The translations under genes were made by a program, and so were the position numbers. From FEN-1219 sp963817615 (lineage in GTDB: Bacteria > Pseudomonadota > Gammaproteobacteria > Steroidobacterales > Rariloculaceae), in assembly GCA_963817615.1 (NCBI GenBank), contig CAWFPH010000002.1:1054001-1118000 (forward strand): 64,000 nucleotides of DNA, written 5' to 3'. Positions 17,161 to 26,211 of the stretch are shown piece after piece. Numbering within the stretch: the first letter of the stretch is position 1; each line of letters begins with the position of its first letter. The notes under the pieces were generated by a model. It had not been told where the DNA came from. It saw only the letters and a program-made list of their open reading frames with translations, and searched no databases.

Positions 17161-17757
17161 ATGGCCGGACGTTGCCTGTTGGCTGCCGCCGCGCTCGCGT
17201 GGGGCGCATGCGCCGCTGCCGAGACCGCCTATGTTACGGACAGCCTGCGACTCGGTTTGCACCATGCCGAAGACACGAGCGACAGTCCGTTCCAGAACCT
17301 CGTGAGCGGTGCTGCACTGGAAGTGCTGGAGCGAACATCGAGCTACGCACACGTTCGAACGGCGGAGGGACAGGAAGGCTGGGTCAAGTCGGCCTACCTC
17401 GTTGCACAAAAGCCGGCCGTTGCACGCGTGGCGGAGCTCGAGGAAGAGCTCGCAGCGCTTCGCCAGGAAGCGGATCAGGCGCATACGGCGAAGCTGTCAG
17501 CTGAACAGGAAGCCAATCGCCTCGGTAAGCAGATGGCCGCAGGGGCAGATTCGACAGCCGCCAACCAAGCGTTGGTCAGCGAGCTCAAGGAAGAAAACGA
17601 GGCGTACGAAGCGCGCCTCGAGAGCTATCGCGGTAGTTTGCCGTTGCCCTGGGTCGGCGCCGCATTGCTCGTCGTCGCGGTCGGCGGGTTCCTGAGCGGC
17701 TTATGGTGGCTCGACGCGTTGATACGTCGGCGCCATGGTGGTTTTCGCGTCTACTGA
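17161..17757 (+). CDS. SH3-domain protein with C-terminal membrane anchor (TIGR04211-like)
   Basis: The 198-residue product has a signal peptide (LLAAAALAWGACAAA), a bacterial SH3 domain at about 20-80 (AYVTDSLRLGLHH, then YAHVRTAEGQEGWVKSAYL), a coiled coil at about 90-160 and a C-terminal transmembrane helix (WVGAALLVVAVGGFLSGLWW) with a basic tail. This order matches the gammaproteobacterial SH3-and-anchor family (YgiM-like), thought to act at the envelope; the ligand is unknown. The ATG at 17161 follows GAGGG at a suitable distance. Its last 57 bases overlap convergent msrQ. Confidence 0.88.
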   Translation: MAGRCLLAAAALAWGACAAAETAYVTDSLRLGLHHAEDTSDSPFQNLVSGAALEVLERTSSYAHVRTAEGQEGWVKSAYLVAQKPAVARVAELEEELAALRQEADQAHTAKLSAEQEANRLGKQMAAGADSTAANQALVSELKEENEAYEARLESYRGSLPLPWVGAALLVVAVGGFLSGLWWLDALIRRRHGGFRVY

Positions 17758-18363
17758 CTGCCGGCGTCGCCGACTGCGCAGGTCCCACCAGTGCATCAGA
17801 CGGGCCGAGAACAGCATCGAGAGCACGAAAAAGTATAGCAACGGCTCACTGACGTCGCGTTTGGACTGCCAGTAGAAGTGGATCACCGCCAGGACGGCCA
17901 CCGGATAGATGAGCCGGTGCAGCTTCGTCCACTTACGCCCGAGACGCCGCTGCCAACCGCTGGTCGACGTGATCGCCAGTGGAATCAAGAGCATGAGCGC
18001 CGTGAATCCGAGCGTGATATAGGGCCGCTTCGCGATGTCCTCGAGCACCATGCTCCAGTCTTGGAGATCGAGAAAGGCGTACGTCAGGAAATGCAGGATT
18101 AGATAGAAGAAGGCAAACAGGCCGAGCAAGCGGCGAAATGAGATCAGGCGATTCCAGCCGGTCGAGCGTCGAATCGGCGTGATGCACAGCGTGAGGATCA
18201 GTAGATTCAGCGCAGTTTTGCCGCAGACGTTCAGCACTTCCTGCACCGGGTCTGCGCCGAGCGTAAGCGAATCCACGCCAAAGCCGCGCAGCACCAGCCA
18301 CGCAAGTGGCGCCAAGCAGGCACACCACACGAGAGACTTGACGAACGTCAGCCGACGCCGCAT
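17701..18363 (-). CDS. msrQ: Heme-binding membrane subunit of periplasmic methionine sulfoxide reductase
   Basis: MsrQ passes electrons from the respiratory chain to MsrP. The 220-residue polytopic protein has about six transmembrane segments and the ferric-reductase-like heme core, with histidines in ILHFLTYAF, KLHRLIYPVA and VIHFYWQSK. LITLCITPIRR-like sequence (ILTLCITPIRRSTGWN) is the family signature after helix 2. It lies 21 bases downstream of msrP, the standard order. The 3' end overlaps the convergent SH3-anchor gene by 57 bases, an unusually long convergent overlap. Confidence 0.93.
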   Translation of the reverse strand: MRRRLTFVKSLVWCACLAPLAWLVLRGFGVDSLTLGADPVQEVLNVCGKTALNLLILTLCITPIRRSTGWNRLISFRRLLGLFAFFYLILHFLTYAFLDLQDWSMVLEDIAKRPYITLGFTALMLLIPLAITSTSGWQRRLGRKWTKLHRLIYPVAVLAVIHFYWQSKRDVSEPLLYFFVLSMLFSARLMHWWDLRSRRRRQSVDAKTTMAPTYQRVEPP

Positions 18364-18384
18364 CGGGTGTCGAGCGGGCGCGGA

Positions 18385-19341
18385 TTAGTAGTTCTTGACG
18401 AGATCGAGCCCCTTGTAGAGGTCGGCGACCTGGTCCGCGTAGCCGTTGAACATCAACGTCGGGATCCGGGGGGAAAAGAGGCCTCCGCCGAGGCGTCTTT
18501 CGGTCGCTTGACTCCATCGCGGATGATCGACGTTCGGATTCACGTTCGAGTAGAACCCGTACTCTTGCGGCGCCGCCATGTTCCAACTGGTCTGGGGACG
18601 CTTGTCCGTGAAATGAATCCTCACGATCGATTTGGCGCTTTTGAAGCCGTACTTCCAAGGTACGATCACGCGAATGGGGGCTCCGTTCTGGTTTGGCAGC
18701 ACCTTGCCGTATAGTCCGACCGTGGCCAGCGTCAGCGGGTGCATCGCCTCTTCGATCGTCAGGCCCTCGCGGTATGGCCACTCGAGCACGGGGTAGCGCA
18801 CCCCCGGCATCTGCCGCTGGTCAGCCAGCGAGATGAACTGCACGAATTTCGCCTTCGAAGTCGGCTCGAACCGCTTGAGGAGATCCCCCAGCGGGAATCC
18901 TACCCACGGCACGATCATCGACCACGCTTCGACGCAACGCAGCCGATAAACACGGTCCTCGAGCGTATGCGGTGCGAGTATGTCCTCGAGGGTGTACTTG
19001 CCGGTCTTCGCTGCCTCGCCGCTGATCTCGACGGACCAAGGGGTCGTTTTCAACGTGCCGGCATTGGCGGAGGGGTCTCCCTTGCCGGTGCCAAATTCGT
19101 AGAAGTTGTTGTAGGTGGTGATGTCTTCGTAGGAGTTCGGCTTATCCTTCAGCGAATCGGGCCACTCCTCGACGTCCTTGAACCGGCCGTCCGCGGGGAT
19201 CGTCGCAGCTCCAGCGGTCCGCAGGACCGATGGCAACAGGCCGGCGGCGACGGCCGTTTTGAGCAGCGCGCGGCGATTGACGAACGCCGACTCCGGCGTG
19301 ATCTCCGATGACTTGATCCGACCGTCATATTTCCTGCGCAT
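18385..19341 (-). CDS. msrP: Periplasmic methionine sulfoxide reductase, molybdopterin catalytic subunit
   Basis: MsrP reduces methionine sulfoxide in oxidised periplasmic proteins. The 318-residue product has a Tat signal (NRRALLKTAVAAGLLPSVL), the molybdenum-ligand cysteine in RLRCVEAWSM, and the conserved KYGFKSAKSI and NVNPNVDHPRWSQ segments. The ATG at 19341 was chosen because GGTGAG lies about eight bases upstream; a GTG three codons earlier is possible. It forms an operon with msrQ and is divergent from the P-II gene. Confidence 0.95.
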   Translation of the reverse strand: MRRKYDGRIKSSEITPESAFVNRRALLKTAVAAGLLPSVLRTAGAATIPADGRFKDVEEWPDSLKDKPNSYEDITTYNNFYEFGTGKGDPSANAGTLKTTPWSVEISGEAAKTGKYTLEDILAPHTLEDRVYRLRCVEAWSMIVPWVGFPLGDLLKRFEPTSKAKFVQFISLADQRQMPGVRYPVLEWPYREGLTIEEAMHPLTLATVGLYGKVLPNQNGAPIRVIVPWKYGFKSAKSIVRIHFTDKRPQTSWNMAAPQEYGFYSNVNPNVDHPRWSQATERRLGGGLFSPRIPTLMFNGYADQVADLYKGLDLVKNY

Positions 19342-19539
19342 AATGCTCACCGTTTCGCGTGATACTTGTTAGGACGCCCTGGCGGCGTAAAGGTTTCAGG
19401 GCCCAAGTCTTCGGCCCACCCGCTGTGGCCACCCCAAATCGGCGCCGCGCTTGTAGGATACGCCGGTCGTGCGGTACAAAAAACCTCGTGACTCGCGGCC
19501 GCCACGGATCCAATCGATAGATCAATCAGGGGAAAACCA

Positions 19540-19878
19540 ATGAAGCTCATCATAGCCGTCGTCAAACCGTTCCGTTTGGACGACGTGCGTAACGCATTGG
19601 CCGAGGTCGGCGTCCAGGGTATGACCGTGACCGAGGTGAAGGGATTCGGGCGGCAGCGGGGCCATACCGAGCTCTACCGCGGAGCGGAGTACGTCGTGGA
19701 TTTCCTGCCGAAAGTGAAGTTGGAGGTCGCGGTCACCGACGAGCTTGCCGAGCGCGCCATCGAAGCGATTATCGAGGCCGCGAAGACCGGCAAGGTGGGC
19801 GACGGCAAGATCTTCGTGGTCGATTTGGCGCAGGTTTACAGAATCCGCACCGGCGAGACGGGCGACCAAGCGATCTGA
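19540..19878 (+). CDS. glnB: P-II family nitrogen regulatory protein
   Basis: This 112-residue trimeric signal protein reports 2-oxoglutarate, ATP/ADP and glutamine status. It has the full P-II signature: VTEVKGFGRQRGHTELYRG with the uridylylation tyrosine (Tyr51) in the T-loop, FLPKVKLE, and the B-loop TGKVGDGKIFV. AGGGGA precedes the ATG. The T-loop wording resembles GlnB more than GlnK, and no amtB is adjacent, so the symbol is provisional. It stands alone between msrPQ and the two-component genes. Confidence 0.93.
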   Translation: MKLIIAVVKPFRLDDVRNALAEVGVQGMTVTEVKGFGRQRGHTELYRGAEYVVDFLPKVKLEVAVTDELAERAIEAIIEAAKTGKVGDGKIFVVDLAQVYRIRTGETGDQAI

Positions 19879-19886
19879 CCGCCGGC

Positions 19887-21236
19887 TCAAGTCGTCTTCT
19901 CCTTCATCGGCAGGCGCAGCACGACCTCGAGGCCACCGTCCGGTCGGTTTACGGCCTGCACGGTGCCGCCGTGCAGCTCCATCATTCGAGATGTGATCGC
20001 GAGACCGATCCCCTGGCCGTCCTGCTGCTGGTCACGGCTCTTGTCGGTCCTGTAGAACGGCTCGAAGATGCGCGCAAGCTCGGAAGCCGGGACGCCGGGG
20101 CCTCGGTCGAGCACTCGCACAACGGCCTCGCGACCCGTCGTCTCGAGCCGGACTTCGATCGGTTGACACGGATCGGAATAGATCAAGGCATTGCGGATCA
20201 CGTTCTCGACCGCGCTCTTGAGTCCGGCCACGTCGCCCAAGATCTCGACAGAGGGAGCAGATCCGTACTCGACCTTTGACTGGGGATGTTCGAAACGCGC
20301 GTCGTCGACGACCTCGCCGATTAGCTCGTCCAGCCTGACCGACTCGCGGCGCGGCGCAGTCGCTGTCCGCAAGCGCGTGAGCGTCATGACCTGCCCGACC
20401 AACGCGTCGAGCCGCTCTGATTCTCGCTCGATTCGCTCGAGGTCGGGCTGTGCAGCGCGATCGGCCCGCCGTTGCGCGAGCGCGAGCGCGACGCGGATGC
20501 GGGCGAGCGGCGAGCGCAGCTCGTGGGACACGTCGCGCAGTAAGGTCTCCTTGTCGGTGACGAGAGCCTGGATGCGCTCAGCCATCGCGTCGAAGTCGCG
20601 CGCGAGCGTGCCGACCTCATCCTTACGACGCGTCACCGGCGGACCGACCCGAGTGTCGAGCGCGCCGGCCGCCAACGCCCGGCTCGCTTTCTGCAAACGT
20701 ACGATCGGCGAGGATAGATAACGTGCGAGCAGCAGCGACGTCGCGGCCGCTGCGAGAATCGCGATGCCGAGCACCGCGGCTTGCGTGCCGGGCCACATCA
20801 GGATGCCCAGGACGGTCACGGGCGCTCGAGCGAACAGCAGGCGGTACTCCTCGTTGTTCGGCCCCGTGATCGTCGGCGTGAGCTGCATCGGTCGCAGATT
20901 CGGCGGCCGAGCCGGACGCCGGAACGGTCGAGATACAAGCAATCGGGCGAGCTCGCGCGGCATCGCCCGCCCGAGCAGCTCCTCGCCCTTTTCGTTCGTG
21001 ACGAGTAAGACGGTTCCGGGGGCGGGCCGAGGATTGTCGAGCAGCCAGCGGTGCAGCTCGCGTTCGCCACCATGCGCGAGCGCCGCAGATACCTCTTCGA
21101 TGACCCGATCGCGGCCCTCCACGTTGACCTGATCGAACGCTTGGCTGCCCAGGTGAAAGCTCACGTAGACCGCGCCGATGAGGGTGGCCGTCATCGCGAT
21201 CATGAACGAGATGAATACCTTCCAGAAGAGACCCAT
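19887..21236 (-). CDS. CpxA-like sensor histidine kinase
   Basis: The 449-residue inner-membrane kinase has a first transmembrane helix at about 5-28, a periplasmic region of about 130 residues, a second helix (AAVLGIAILAAAATSLLLA), a HAMP domain, the H-box DVSHELRSPLARIRVAL, the N-box ENVIRNALIYSD, the G1 box DRGPGVP and the G2 box GQGIGLAI. The H-box wording (SHELRSPLAR) is that of the CpxA group. The ATG at 21236 lies two bases after the response-regulator stop. The pair probably responds to envelope stress; no cpxP-like gene is seen next to it. Confidence 0.92.
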   Translation of the reverse strand: MGLFWKVFISFMIAMTATLIGAVYVSFHLGSQAFDQVNVEGRDRVIEEVSAALAHGGERELHRWLLDNPRPAPGTVLLVTNEKGEELLGRAMPRELARLLVSRPFRRPARPPNLRPMQLTPTITGPNNEEYRLLFARAPVTVLGILMWPGTQAAVLGIAILAAAATSLLLARYLSSPIVRLQKASRALAAGALDTRVGPPVTRRKDEVGTLARDFDAMAERIQALVTDKETLLRDVSHELRSPLARIRVALALAQRRADRAAQPDLERIERESERLDALVGQVMTLTRLRTATAPRRESVRLDELIGEVVDDARFEHPQSKVEYGSAPSVEILGDVAGLKSAVENVIRNALIYSDPCQPIEVRLETTGREAVVRVLDRGPGVPASELARIFEPFYRTDKSRDQQQDGQGIGLAITSRMMELHGGTVQAVNRPDGGLEVVLRLPMKEKTT

Positions 21237-21238
21237 GG

Positions 21239-21934
21239 TTAGGTCTCCGGCGGAACGAGCACGTAGCCGCTGCCGCGTATGCTGCGAATGAGCACGTCGT
21301 CGCCGGGATCGGTGCCGACCTTGCGTCGCAAATTGCTGATGTGGGTATCGAGACTGCGGTCGTCCGGCAGCAACTGACGGCCCAGCGCCGTCCGCGTGAG
21401 GGCCTCCCGGGAGACCACTTCGCCCGGCGTACGCATCAGAGTCACGAGAATCACGAACTCTGCATTCGTCAGCTTCAGGGGCTGCTCGCCGAGCCATGCT
21501 TCGCGCCGAGGTAGATTCACGCGCAGCTTGCCGACCGCGAGCTCGATCGGCTCATCGCCGTCGGTCTCCGAAGTTCGGCGAAGGATCGCCTTGACCCTTG
21601 CTAGAAGCTCGCGCGGATTGAACGGCTTCGGCAGATAATCATCGGCGCCGAGATCGAGCCCCACGATTCTATCGACGTCGTCGCCGCGTGCGGTCAGCAT
21701 GATCACGGGGGTGCGCGAGCCACCCTCTCGCAGTTGCTTCAGCACGTCGAAACCCGAGAGCCCCGGTAGCATTACATCGAGAATGATCAAGTCGTACTCT
21801 TCACGCTGCGCGTTGCGAAGTCCTTGAACACCGGTTGGAACGGCCGTCAGCTCGATGCCCTCCGGCGCAAGATACTCGGCGAGCATCTCGGAGAGACGCA
21901 CGTCGTCGTCGATGATCAAAAGGCGATGGTCTGT
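21239..21934 (-). CDS. OmpR/CpxR-family response regulator
   Basis: The 231-residue regulator has a receiver domain (acidic pair in IIDDDVRL, phospho-acceptor Asp in LIILDVMLPG, Lys in DDYLPKPFNPRE) and a C-terminal winged helix-turn-helix (LTNAEFVILVTLM, then DTHISNLRRKVG and IRGSGYVL). The GTG at 21934 follows GGAG at eight bases; an upstream in-frame start at 22081 would add about 49 residues that do not resemble the family. It pairs with the downstream CpxA-like kinase. Confidence 0.93.
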   Translation of the reverse strand, partial: TDHRLLIIDDDVRLSEMLAEYLAPEGIELTAVPTGVQGLRNAQREEYDLIILDVMLPGLSGFDVLKQLREGGSRTPVIMLTARGDDVDRIVGLDLGADDYLPKPFNPRELLARVKAILRRTSETDGDEPIELAVGKLRVNLPRREAWLGEQPLKLTNAEFVILVTLMRTPGEVVSREALTRTALGRQLLPDDRSLDTHISNLRRKVGTDPGDDVLIRSIRGSGYVLVPPET

Positions 21935-22046
21935 CACGATGGTCCGCTCCAGCTCGGGCAAGGTGCCATAACCGCCCGCAAAGCCAAAGGATTCCGCCCT
22001 TCTGCCTGACAAATATTGAGACTGTCCGCTGGGGCGTGCGAACGGC

Positions 22047-23138
22047 TCAGAGATCGAGCAGGTCGAGTTGCCCGCCTGCACGCGGCGGTTTGCGGAACAA
22101 CCCGGTCGTGAGAGTCGCTTCTCGGTCTAGGGCGTATGCGCGCCGTGCACGCTCGAACCGGGCCCGGAGCAGTGCTGCGAACGGGCCGCTGCCGCGCTGA
22201 CGTTCGTGGAATCGCGGATCGCTCAGCGGACCGCCGCGCATCTGGCGCAGGAGGCTCAGCACGTGCTGCGCGCGGTCGGGGTAATGCGCGTGCAGCCACT
22301 CGACGAACAGATGCTCAACCTGATGCGGCAATCGTAGCAGCACATAGGCGGCGGATTGCGCGCCGCATTCGGCGGCGCGCTCGAGCATGGTCTCGAGCTC
22401 ATGGTCGTTCAACCCAGGAATGATCGGCGCAGTGAGAACACCTGTCGGTATTCCGCGTGCCGCAAGCTCACGAACGACCTGCAGCCGGCGCTGCGGACCA
22501 GCGGTGCGCGGCTCGAGCCTTCGCTTGAGGTCGGGATCGAGCGTCGTGAGGCTTACATGCACGGCCGCCAGTCCATCGGCGGCCAACTCCGCGAGCAGCT
22601 GGGCGTCGCGGAGAATCAGGGAGCTCTTCGTCACGATCGTCAGGGGGTGGCGATGTTTCGCGAGCAGTTCGAGAATGCCGCGTGTGATGTTGAGCTTGCG
22701 CTCGACCGGTTGGTAGGGATCGGTGTTCGTGCCTAGTGCAATTGGGCTCGGCTCGTAGCCGGGAGCACCGAGCTCGGCGCGCAGCAGCGCGATGGCATTC
22801 GGCTTGTAGAAGATCTGCGTCTCGAAATCTCGTCCAGGCGACAGATCCAGGTACGCGTGAGTTGCGCGCGCATAGCAATAGATACAGCCGTGCTCGCAGC
22901 CTTTGTAGGGATTGATCGATTGGCGAAAGGGCAAATCCGGTGATGCATTGCGGGCGATGATCGTCCGAGCGCGGTCGATGTGCAGCTCCGTCGGTAGCGG
23001 ATCGGCGCAGTCACCGTCTTCATCGGACGCTGCGCAAGCCGCCAGCTCGGCCATATCGGCTTCATGCACCCGCTTGGCGAACCGGCTTGCGGGATTCGAT
23101 AGGGCGCCGCGGCCCTTGATCCGACCGTCCGGCTTCAC
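22047..23138 (-). CDS. PA0069-family radical SAM protein
   Basis: The 363-residue protein carries the radical SAM cluster motif CEHGCIYCYAR (CxxxCxYC form) after SINPYKG, followed by LGTNTDPYQPVERKL, the typical signature of PA0069/SplB-like radical SAM enzymes. SAM-binding segments such as LTIVTKSSLILRD follow. The reaction is not established for this family. Its ATG overlaps the stop of the upstream TPR gene by four bases (23135-23138), so it is translated with the two TPR genes. Confidence 0.88.
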   Translation of the reverse strand: MKPDGRIKGRGALSNPASRFAKRVHEADMAELAACAASDEDGDCADPLPTELHIDRARTIIARNASPDLPFRQSINPYKGCEHGCIYCYARATHAYLDLSPGRDFETQIFYKPNAIALLRAELGAPGYEPSPIALGTNTDPYQPVERKLNITRGILELLAKHRHPLTIVTKSSLILRDAQLLAELAADGLAAVHVSLTTLDPDLKRRLEPRTAGPQRRLQVVRELAARGIPTGVLTAPIIPGLNDHELETMLERAAECGAQSAAYVLLRLPHQVEHLFVEWLHAHYPDRAQHVLSLLRQMRGGPLSDPRFHERQRGSGPFAALLRARFERARRAYALDREATLTTGLFRKPPRAGGQLDLLDL

Positions 23139-24487
23139 TGCTCGGCGGCGGAATCCGACTGCTTCACGTCGGCTGCGGCCACGTAATCGCGGAAAATGTG
23201 CTTCAGCTGCACTCCGGTCGTGTCGACCGGCGTGCCGTCGACCAACCGCGGTCGAAAGTGAGTCTCCCGCACTCTTCGCATATAGCGTGCGCGCATCGGA
23301 TCCGTCGGAGAGTCACCGACCGCCTTCACGTTGTAGGGTCGTCCGTCGGCGCTGACGTCGAAGGTCAATACGATTTGCCGATACGCGTACGGCGCCGAGC
23401 GCGTGCTTCTGTCGACCGCGCTCAACGGCGGCACGAAGTCGAGTGCCACGGGAGTCGCGAACGAGGCGGCCACGTCGAGGCCGGGCTTTGAGCCGAGCGC
23501 CTGCCAGGCTCGCCGGTAGTACGCTGCCGCGGTTGCGGCATCGCCCGTTACGGTGGCCCAATCGCCGAGCGCCGCGAGAGACAATCCGCGCTCGAGCGGG
23601 TCCACGTCTGGGTTGCTGGAGACAATCGTTTCGAGCCTCTCGCGGACTTCCGCGTTCTTGCCTTGGGTCGTGGCGAGATCTATCGCAAGCAACCGGCGCA
23701 ACGGATCCAGCAGGCCGGGATCGGATGTCCCGAGCCTCTGTTCCTGGGATTTGAGCGCCTCTTGGTACTGCTCGCGCGCGGAGTCGTCGAGACGCGACCG
23801 CTCGTAATAGTCGGCGAGCTCGTAGCGGAATGCGACGACTCGCGGATCGTCGGCTCCGAAGCGGCGCACGGCATTGTTGAGTCGACTCTCCTGCATGCGA
23901 CGCGCTTGCACCGTGTCTCCGAGCCCGAGGTAAGCAGTGGTGATCTCGTCGATCAACGGGGTCTGGTCGATGTTGAACAAGCCCAGGTTCCGCTGACTCA
24001 CGTTCTGCGCGGTTTCGAGAGCTGCGATCGCGTCGCGATAGCGGCCCGCCTTGATGTACAGCCGGCCGAGGCCTCTGTAGGGATTGACGAGAGAAATGGA
24101 AAACTGCCCTTCCGCTGCCGTCAGGAGATCGATGGCTTTCAGATAGCGCGCCTCGGCATCGTCGAGCTTGCCGAGCTCCGCTTCGACACGGCCGAGCACC
24201 GCAAGGTCTCCCGCCTGGTCGGCGGCGGGGGCCTTGCCATCGGCCGCGACGACGTTATCCGCGGGGCCGAGCGCCGCAGCGTAGTCTCGGACCGCGATCA
24301 TCGTGTCGCGCGCGCGGCGCAATGCGCTCAACCGATCGGCATCGAGCGTGCCCACCACCGCGTTCGTCTCGTCGGAAGACGCGGATTGCGGCCGGACGGA
24401 CATCGAGAAGGACAGGGCGGCCGCGAGCAGCGCGCCGACGAGCACCGTCTTGGGCACGCTAATTCGAGGAGTCCGCCCGTTTGCCAT
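23135..24487 (-). CDS. Exported TPR protein with TonB-C-like terminal domain (copy 2)
   Basis: The 450-residue product has an N-terminal signal or anchor (VLVGALLAAALSFSMSV), TPR-type helical repeats through about residue 330 (AEARYLKAIDLL, YRDAIAALETAQNV, AREQYQEALKSQE), and a C-terminal module of about 90 residues (VLTFDVSADGRPYNVKAVG, then THFRPRLVDG) that resembles the TonB C-terminal fold used by energy-transducer-like proteins. It is a diverged paralogue of the gene immediately upstream, which it overlaps by 29 bases. The function is unknown; an envelope scaffolding role is plausible. Confidence 0.82.
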   Translation of the reverse strand: MANGRTPRISVPKTVLVGALLAAALSFSMSVRPQSASSDETNAVVGTLDADRLSALRRARDTMIAVRDYAAALGPADNVVAADGKAPAADQAGDLAVLGRVEAELGKLDDAEARYLKAIDLLTAAEGQFSISLVNPYRGLGRLYIKAGRYRDAIAALETAQNVSQRNLGLFNIDQTPLIDEITTAYLGLGDTVQARRMQESRLNNAVRRFGADDPRVVAFRYELADYYERSRLDDSAREQYQEALKSQEQRLGTSDPGLLDPLRRLLAIDLATTQGKNAEVRERLETIVSSNPDVDPLERGLSLAALGDWATVTGDAATAAAYYRRAWQALGSKPGLDVAASFATPVALDFVPPLSAVDRSTRSAPYAYRQIVLTFDVSADGRPYNVKAVGDSPTDPMRARYMRRVRETHFRPRLVDGTPVDTTGVQLKHIFRDYVAAADVKQSDSAAEQ

Positions 24488-25883
24488 GTTTGCTTTGCTC
24501 GAGCGCGTCGGAGTCGTAGCGATAGTTGAACTGCAGCGCCAAACCCTGTGCGGGCACGATCTCGCCGTCGACCATTTGGGGCCGGAAACGCGAACGGCGC
24601 AGATGGCGCACGATTGCGTCGTCCTTTACGCCGGGCGGATCCGATTCCACGATTGCGACGTTGTCCGGGACGCCGCTAGTATCGAGATCGAATTTGGCGA
24701 GCACGTGGCCCGACGGCGCATTCGGGTCCTCCGTCACGAGTCGCATGCTGATCGGTTCGCGAAGCACGTAGTTCGGGCCCTTGAACCACTCCTGCCGAAG
24801 CCGTGCACCGTCTTCCACGTTGCCGAGCAACGTCCAAGCGCGTCGATACTCCGCGCCGTCGTAAGGCACTTTGCTGAAAGCGACCTGCCAATCGCCCACG
24901 TCGCGCAGGACCCCGGCTAGCTTGAGCGCGTCGGGATTCGGCTGGGCATTCAGTAGGTCGAGCGCCTCCTGCAACGAGCTCGAGCCCTGCGGATCGAGCA
25001 CGCGCTGGTTGCGAAACGTGTTGCCGATCGCATCTAGAGGGTCGACCTGGCGCACGTCCTGCTTGCCGAAGTGGTCACGGATGATTCGCAACGCCCGCTC
25101 GTATTGGTCACGCGCTTCCTGAAATCGCCCGGACTCCGCTAGCCACTGTGCGTACTTGTAGATTCCCGCAAGGCCCTGCTCGGACTCCTCCGGATAGGTT
25201 CGCTCCGTGAGTCGCAGTGCCTGCAGTTGTTGTTGCTCCGCTTCCTCGGGGCGGTTCAGCTCGAGCAAGGATTTGCTCAGTCGGTCGATGAGCGGGACCT
25301 GCGACTCGCTCAACAGTCCATAGGTGCGCCGATTGACGGTGCGGGCCTCCGAATAGGCCGAAACCGCCTTCGCGTAATCCTGTGTGTCTTCGTAGTTGTC
25401 GCCGAGACCGGTGAGCGCGTCGATGGCGAGCGGCGTGAATGGGCCGTCTACCGCGCGGTATACGTCGATCGCATGCAAAAAGTTCTTCTCCGCGTCGTCG
25501 TGCTCGCCAGCGAGGCGTTCGGCGCTCGCAAGGTCGGCGTAGGCGTCGCCGGTCTCCTTGCTGTGCTTGCCGAACTCTTGCTCGGTGAGGTCGACCATGC
25601 GCTTACCGAGCGGCAGTGCGTCTCGATAATGCCGGTCGCCGACGAGGCGGTCGAACGCGAGGCGTGCTTCGAAGCGCGTGCCGAACGCATCGACCGGGAC
25701 TTGGTCGCTGGAGGGGGCGGCAACCTCGTTTGCGGCCGGCGTAACCGGATCGGCCTCTGGAAGCGTCTGCGCGAAGCATGGGCCCGCCAGCAGCGCGCAG
25801 CTGGCAGCCCGCCCCGCAAGCGTCCCCGCGCGACCGAGTGCTCGGCGCAAGCCCTTTCCTCGAGCAGCCCACATCAGATCCAT
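24459..25883 (-). CDS. Exported TPR protein with TonB-C-like terminal domain (copy 1)
   Basis: The ATG at 25883 gives 474 residues beginning MDLMWAARGK; GGGG lies five bases upstream. A signal peptide follows (AGRAASCALLAGPCFAQ). TPR-like repeats cover about 75-340 (GDAYADLASAERLAGEHDDA, DYAKAVSAYSEARTV, RDQYERALRI), then a C-terminal TonB-C-like module (LAKFDLDTSGVPDNVAIVES, SRFRPQMVDG). It shares architecture and the xFRPxxVDG motif with the next gene, pointing to an old tandem duplication. It heads a three-gene unit with the paralogue and the radical SAM gene. Confidence 0.82.
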   Translation of the reverse strand: MDLMWAARGKGLRRALGRAGTLAGRAASCALLAGPCFAQTLPEADPVTPAANEVAAPSSDQVPVDAFGTRFEARLAFDRLVGDRHYRDALPLGKRMVDLTEQEFGKHSKETGDAYADLASAERLAGEHDDAEKNFLHAIDVYRAVDGPFTPLAIDALTGLGDNYEDTQDYAKAVSAYSEARTVNRRTYGLLSESQVPLIDRLSKSLLELNRPEEAEQQQLQALRLTERTYPEESEQGLAGIYKYAQWLAESGRFQEARDQYERALRIIRDHFGKQDVRQVDPLDAIGNTFRNQRVLDPQGSSSLQEALDLLNAQPNPDALKLAGVLRDVGDWQVAFSKVPYDGAEYRRAWTLLGNVEDGARLRQEWFKGPNYVLREPISMRLVTEDPNAPSGHVLAKFDLDTSGVPDNVAIVESDPPGVKDDAIVRHLRRSRFRPQMVDGEIVPAQGLALQFNYRYDSDALEQSKHGKRADSSN

Positions 25884-26017
25884 TCTAGCCCCAAAAAAAC
25901 CGTCAAGACGCCGCTTCGGAAGACGGTTCGAGTCGCCACGCGGAGAGCCTTCCCTAGGTTCCACCCAGCCGCGCAGGCGGTTCATCGGAAGCGCGTGTGC
26001 CGGCGAATCCTTGAGTC

Positions 26018-26023
26018 TATAAT
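26018..26023 (+). promoter_or_regulatory. Perfect -10 box ahead of the 2-oxoacid oxidoreductase operon
   Basis: TATAAT matches the sigma-70 -10 consensus exactly and lies about 190 bases before the ATG at 26212, in the only gap of suitable size upstream of the operon. The -35 region at about 25995-26000 is poor, so an activator may be needed. Confidence 0.4.
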
Positions 26024-26211
26024 GGCGCGCCTGTCAGGGGGACGAGTGATTGACCGTCGGAAAGCTTTCGTTGAGCCGCCGTCGGATGCGCGAGCCGAGC
26101 ATCCGCCCCACCCTCGGGAAACCCCGTTCGAGAGATGGTGAACGTTGCCGTTCGCCGTTGGTCACACTCCACTGAGCACGGATCGCGCCGACTGATCCGG
26201 TTGTAAGACCG

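Noticed and set aside
19455..19475. Possible sigma-54 promoter upstream of the P-II gene
   Set aside because: The GG-N10 spacing lands on GT rather than GC and the -24 box is poor, so it does not meet the RpoN requirement.
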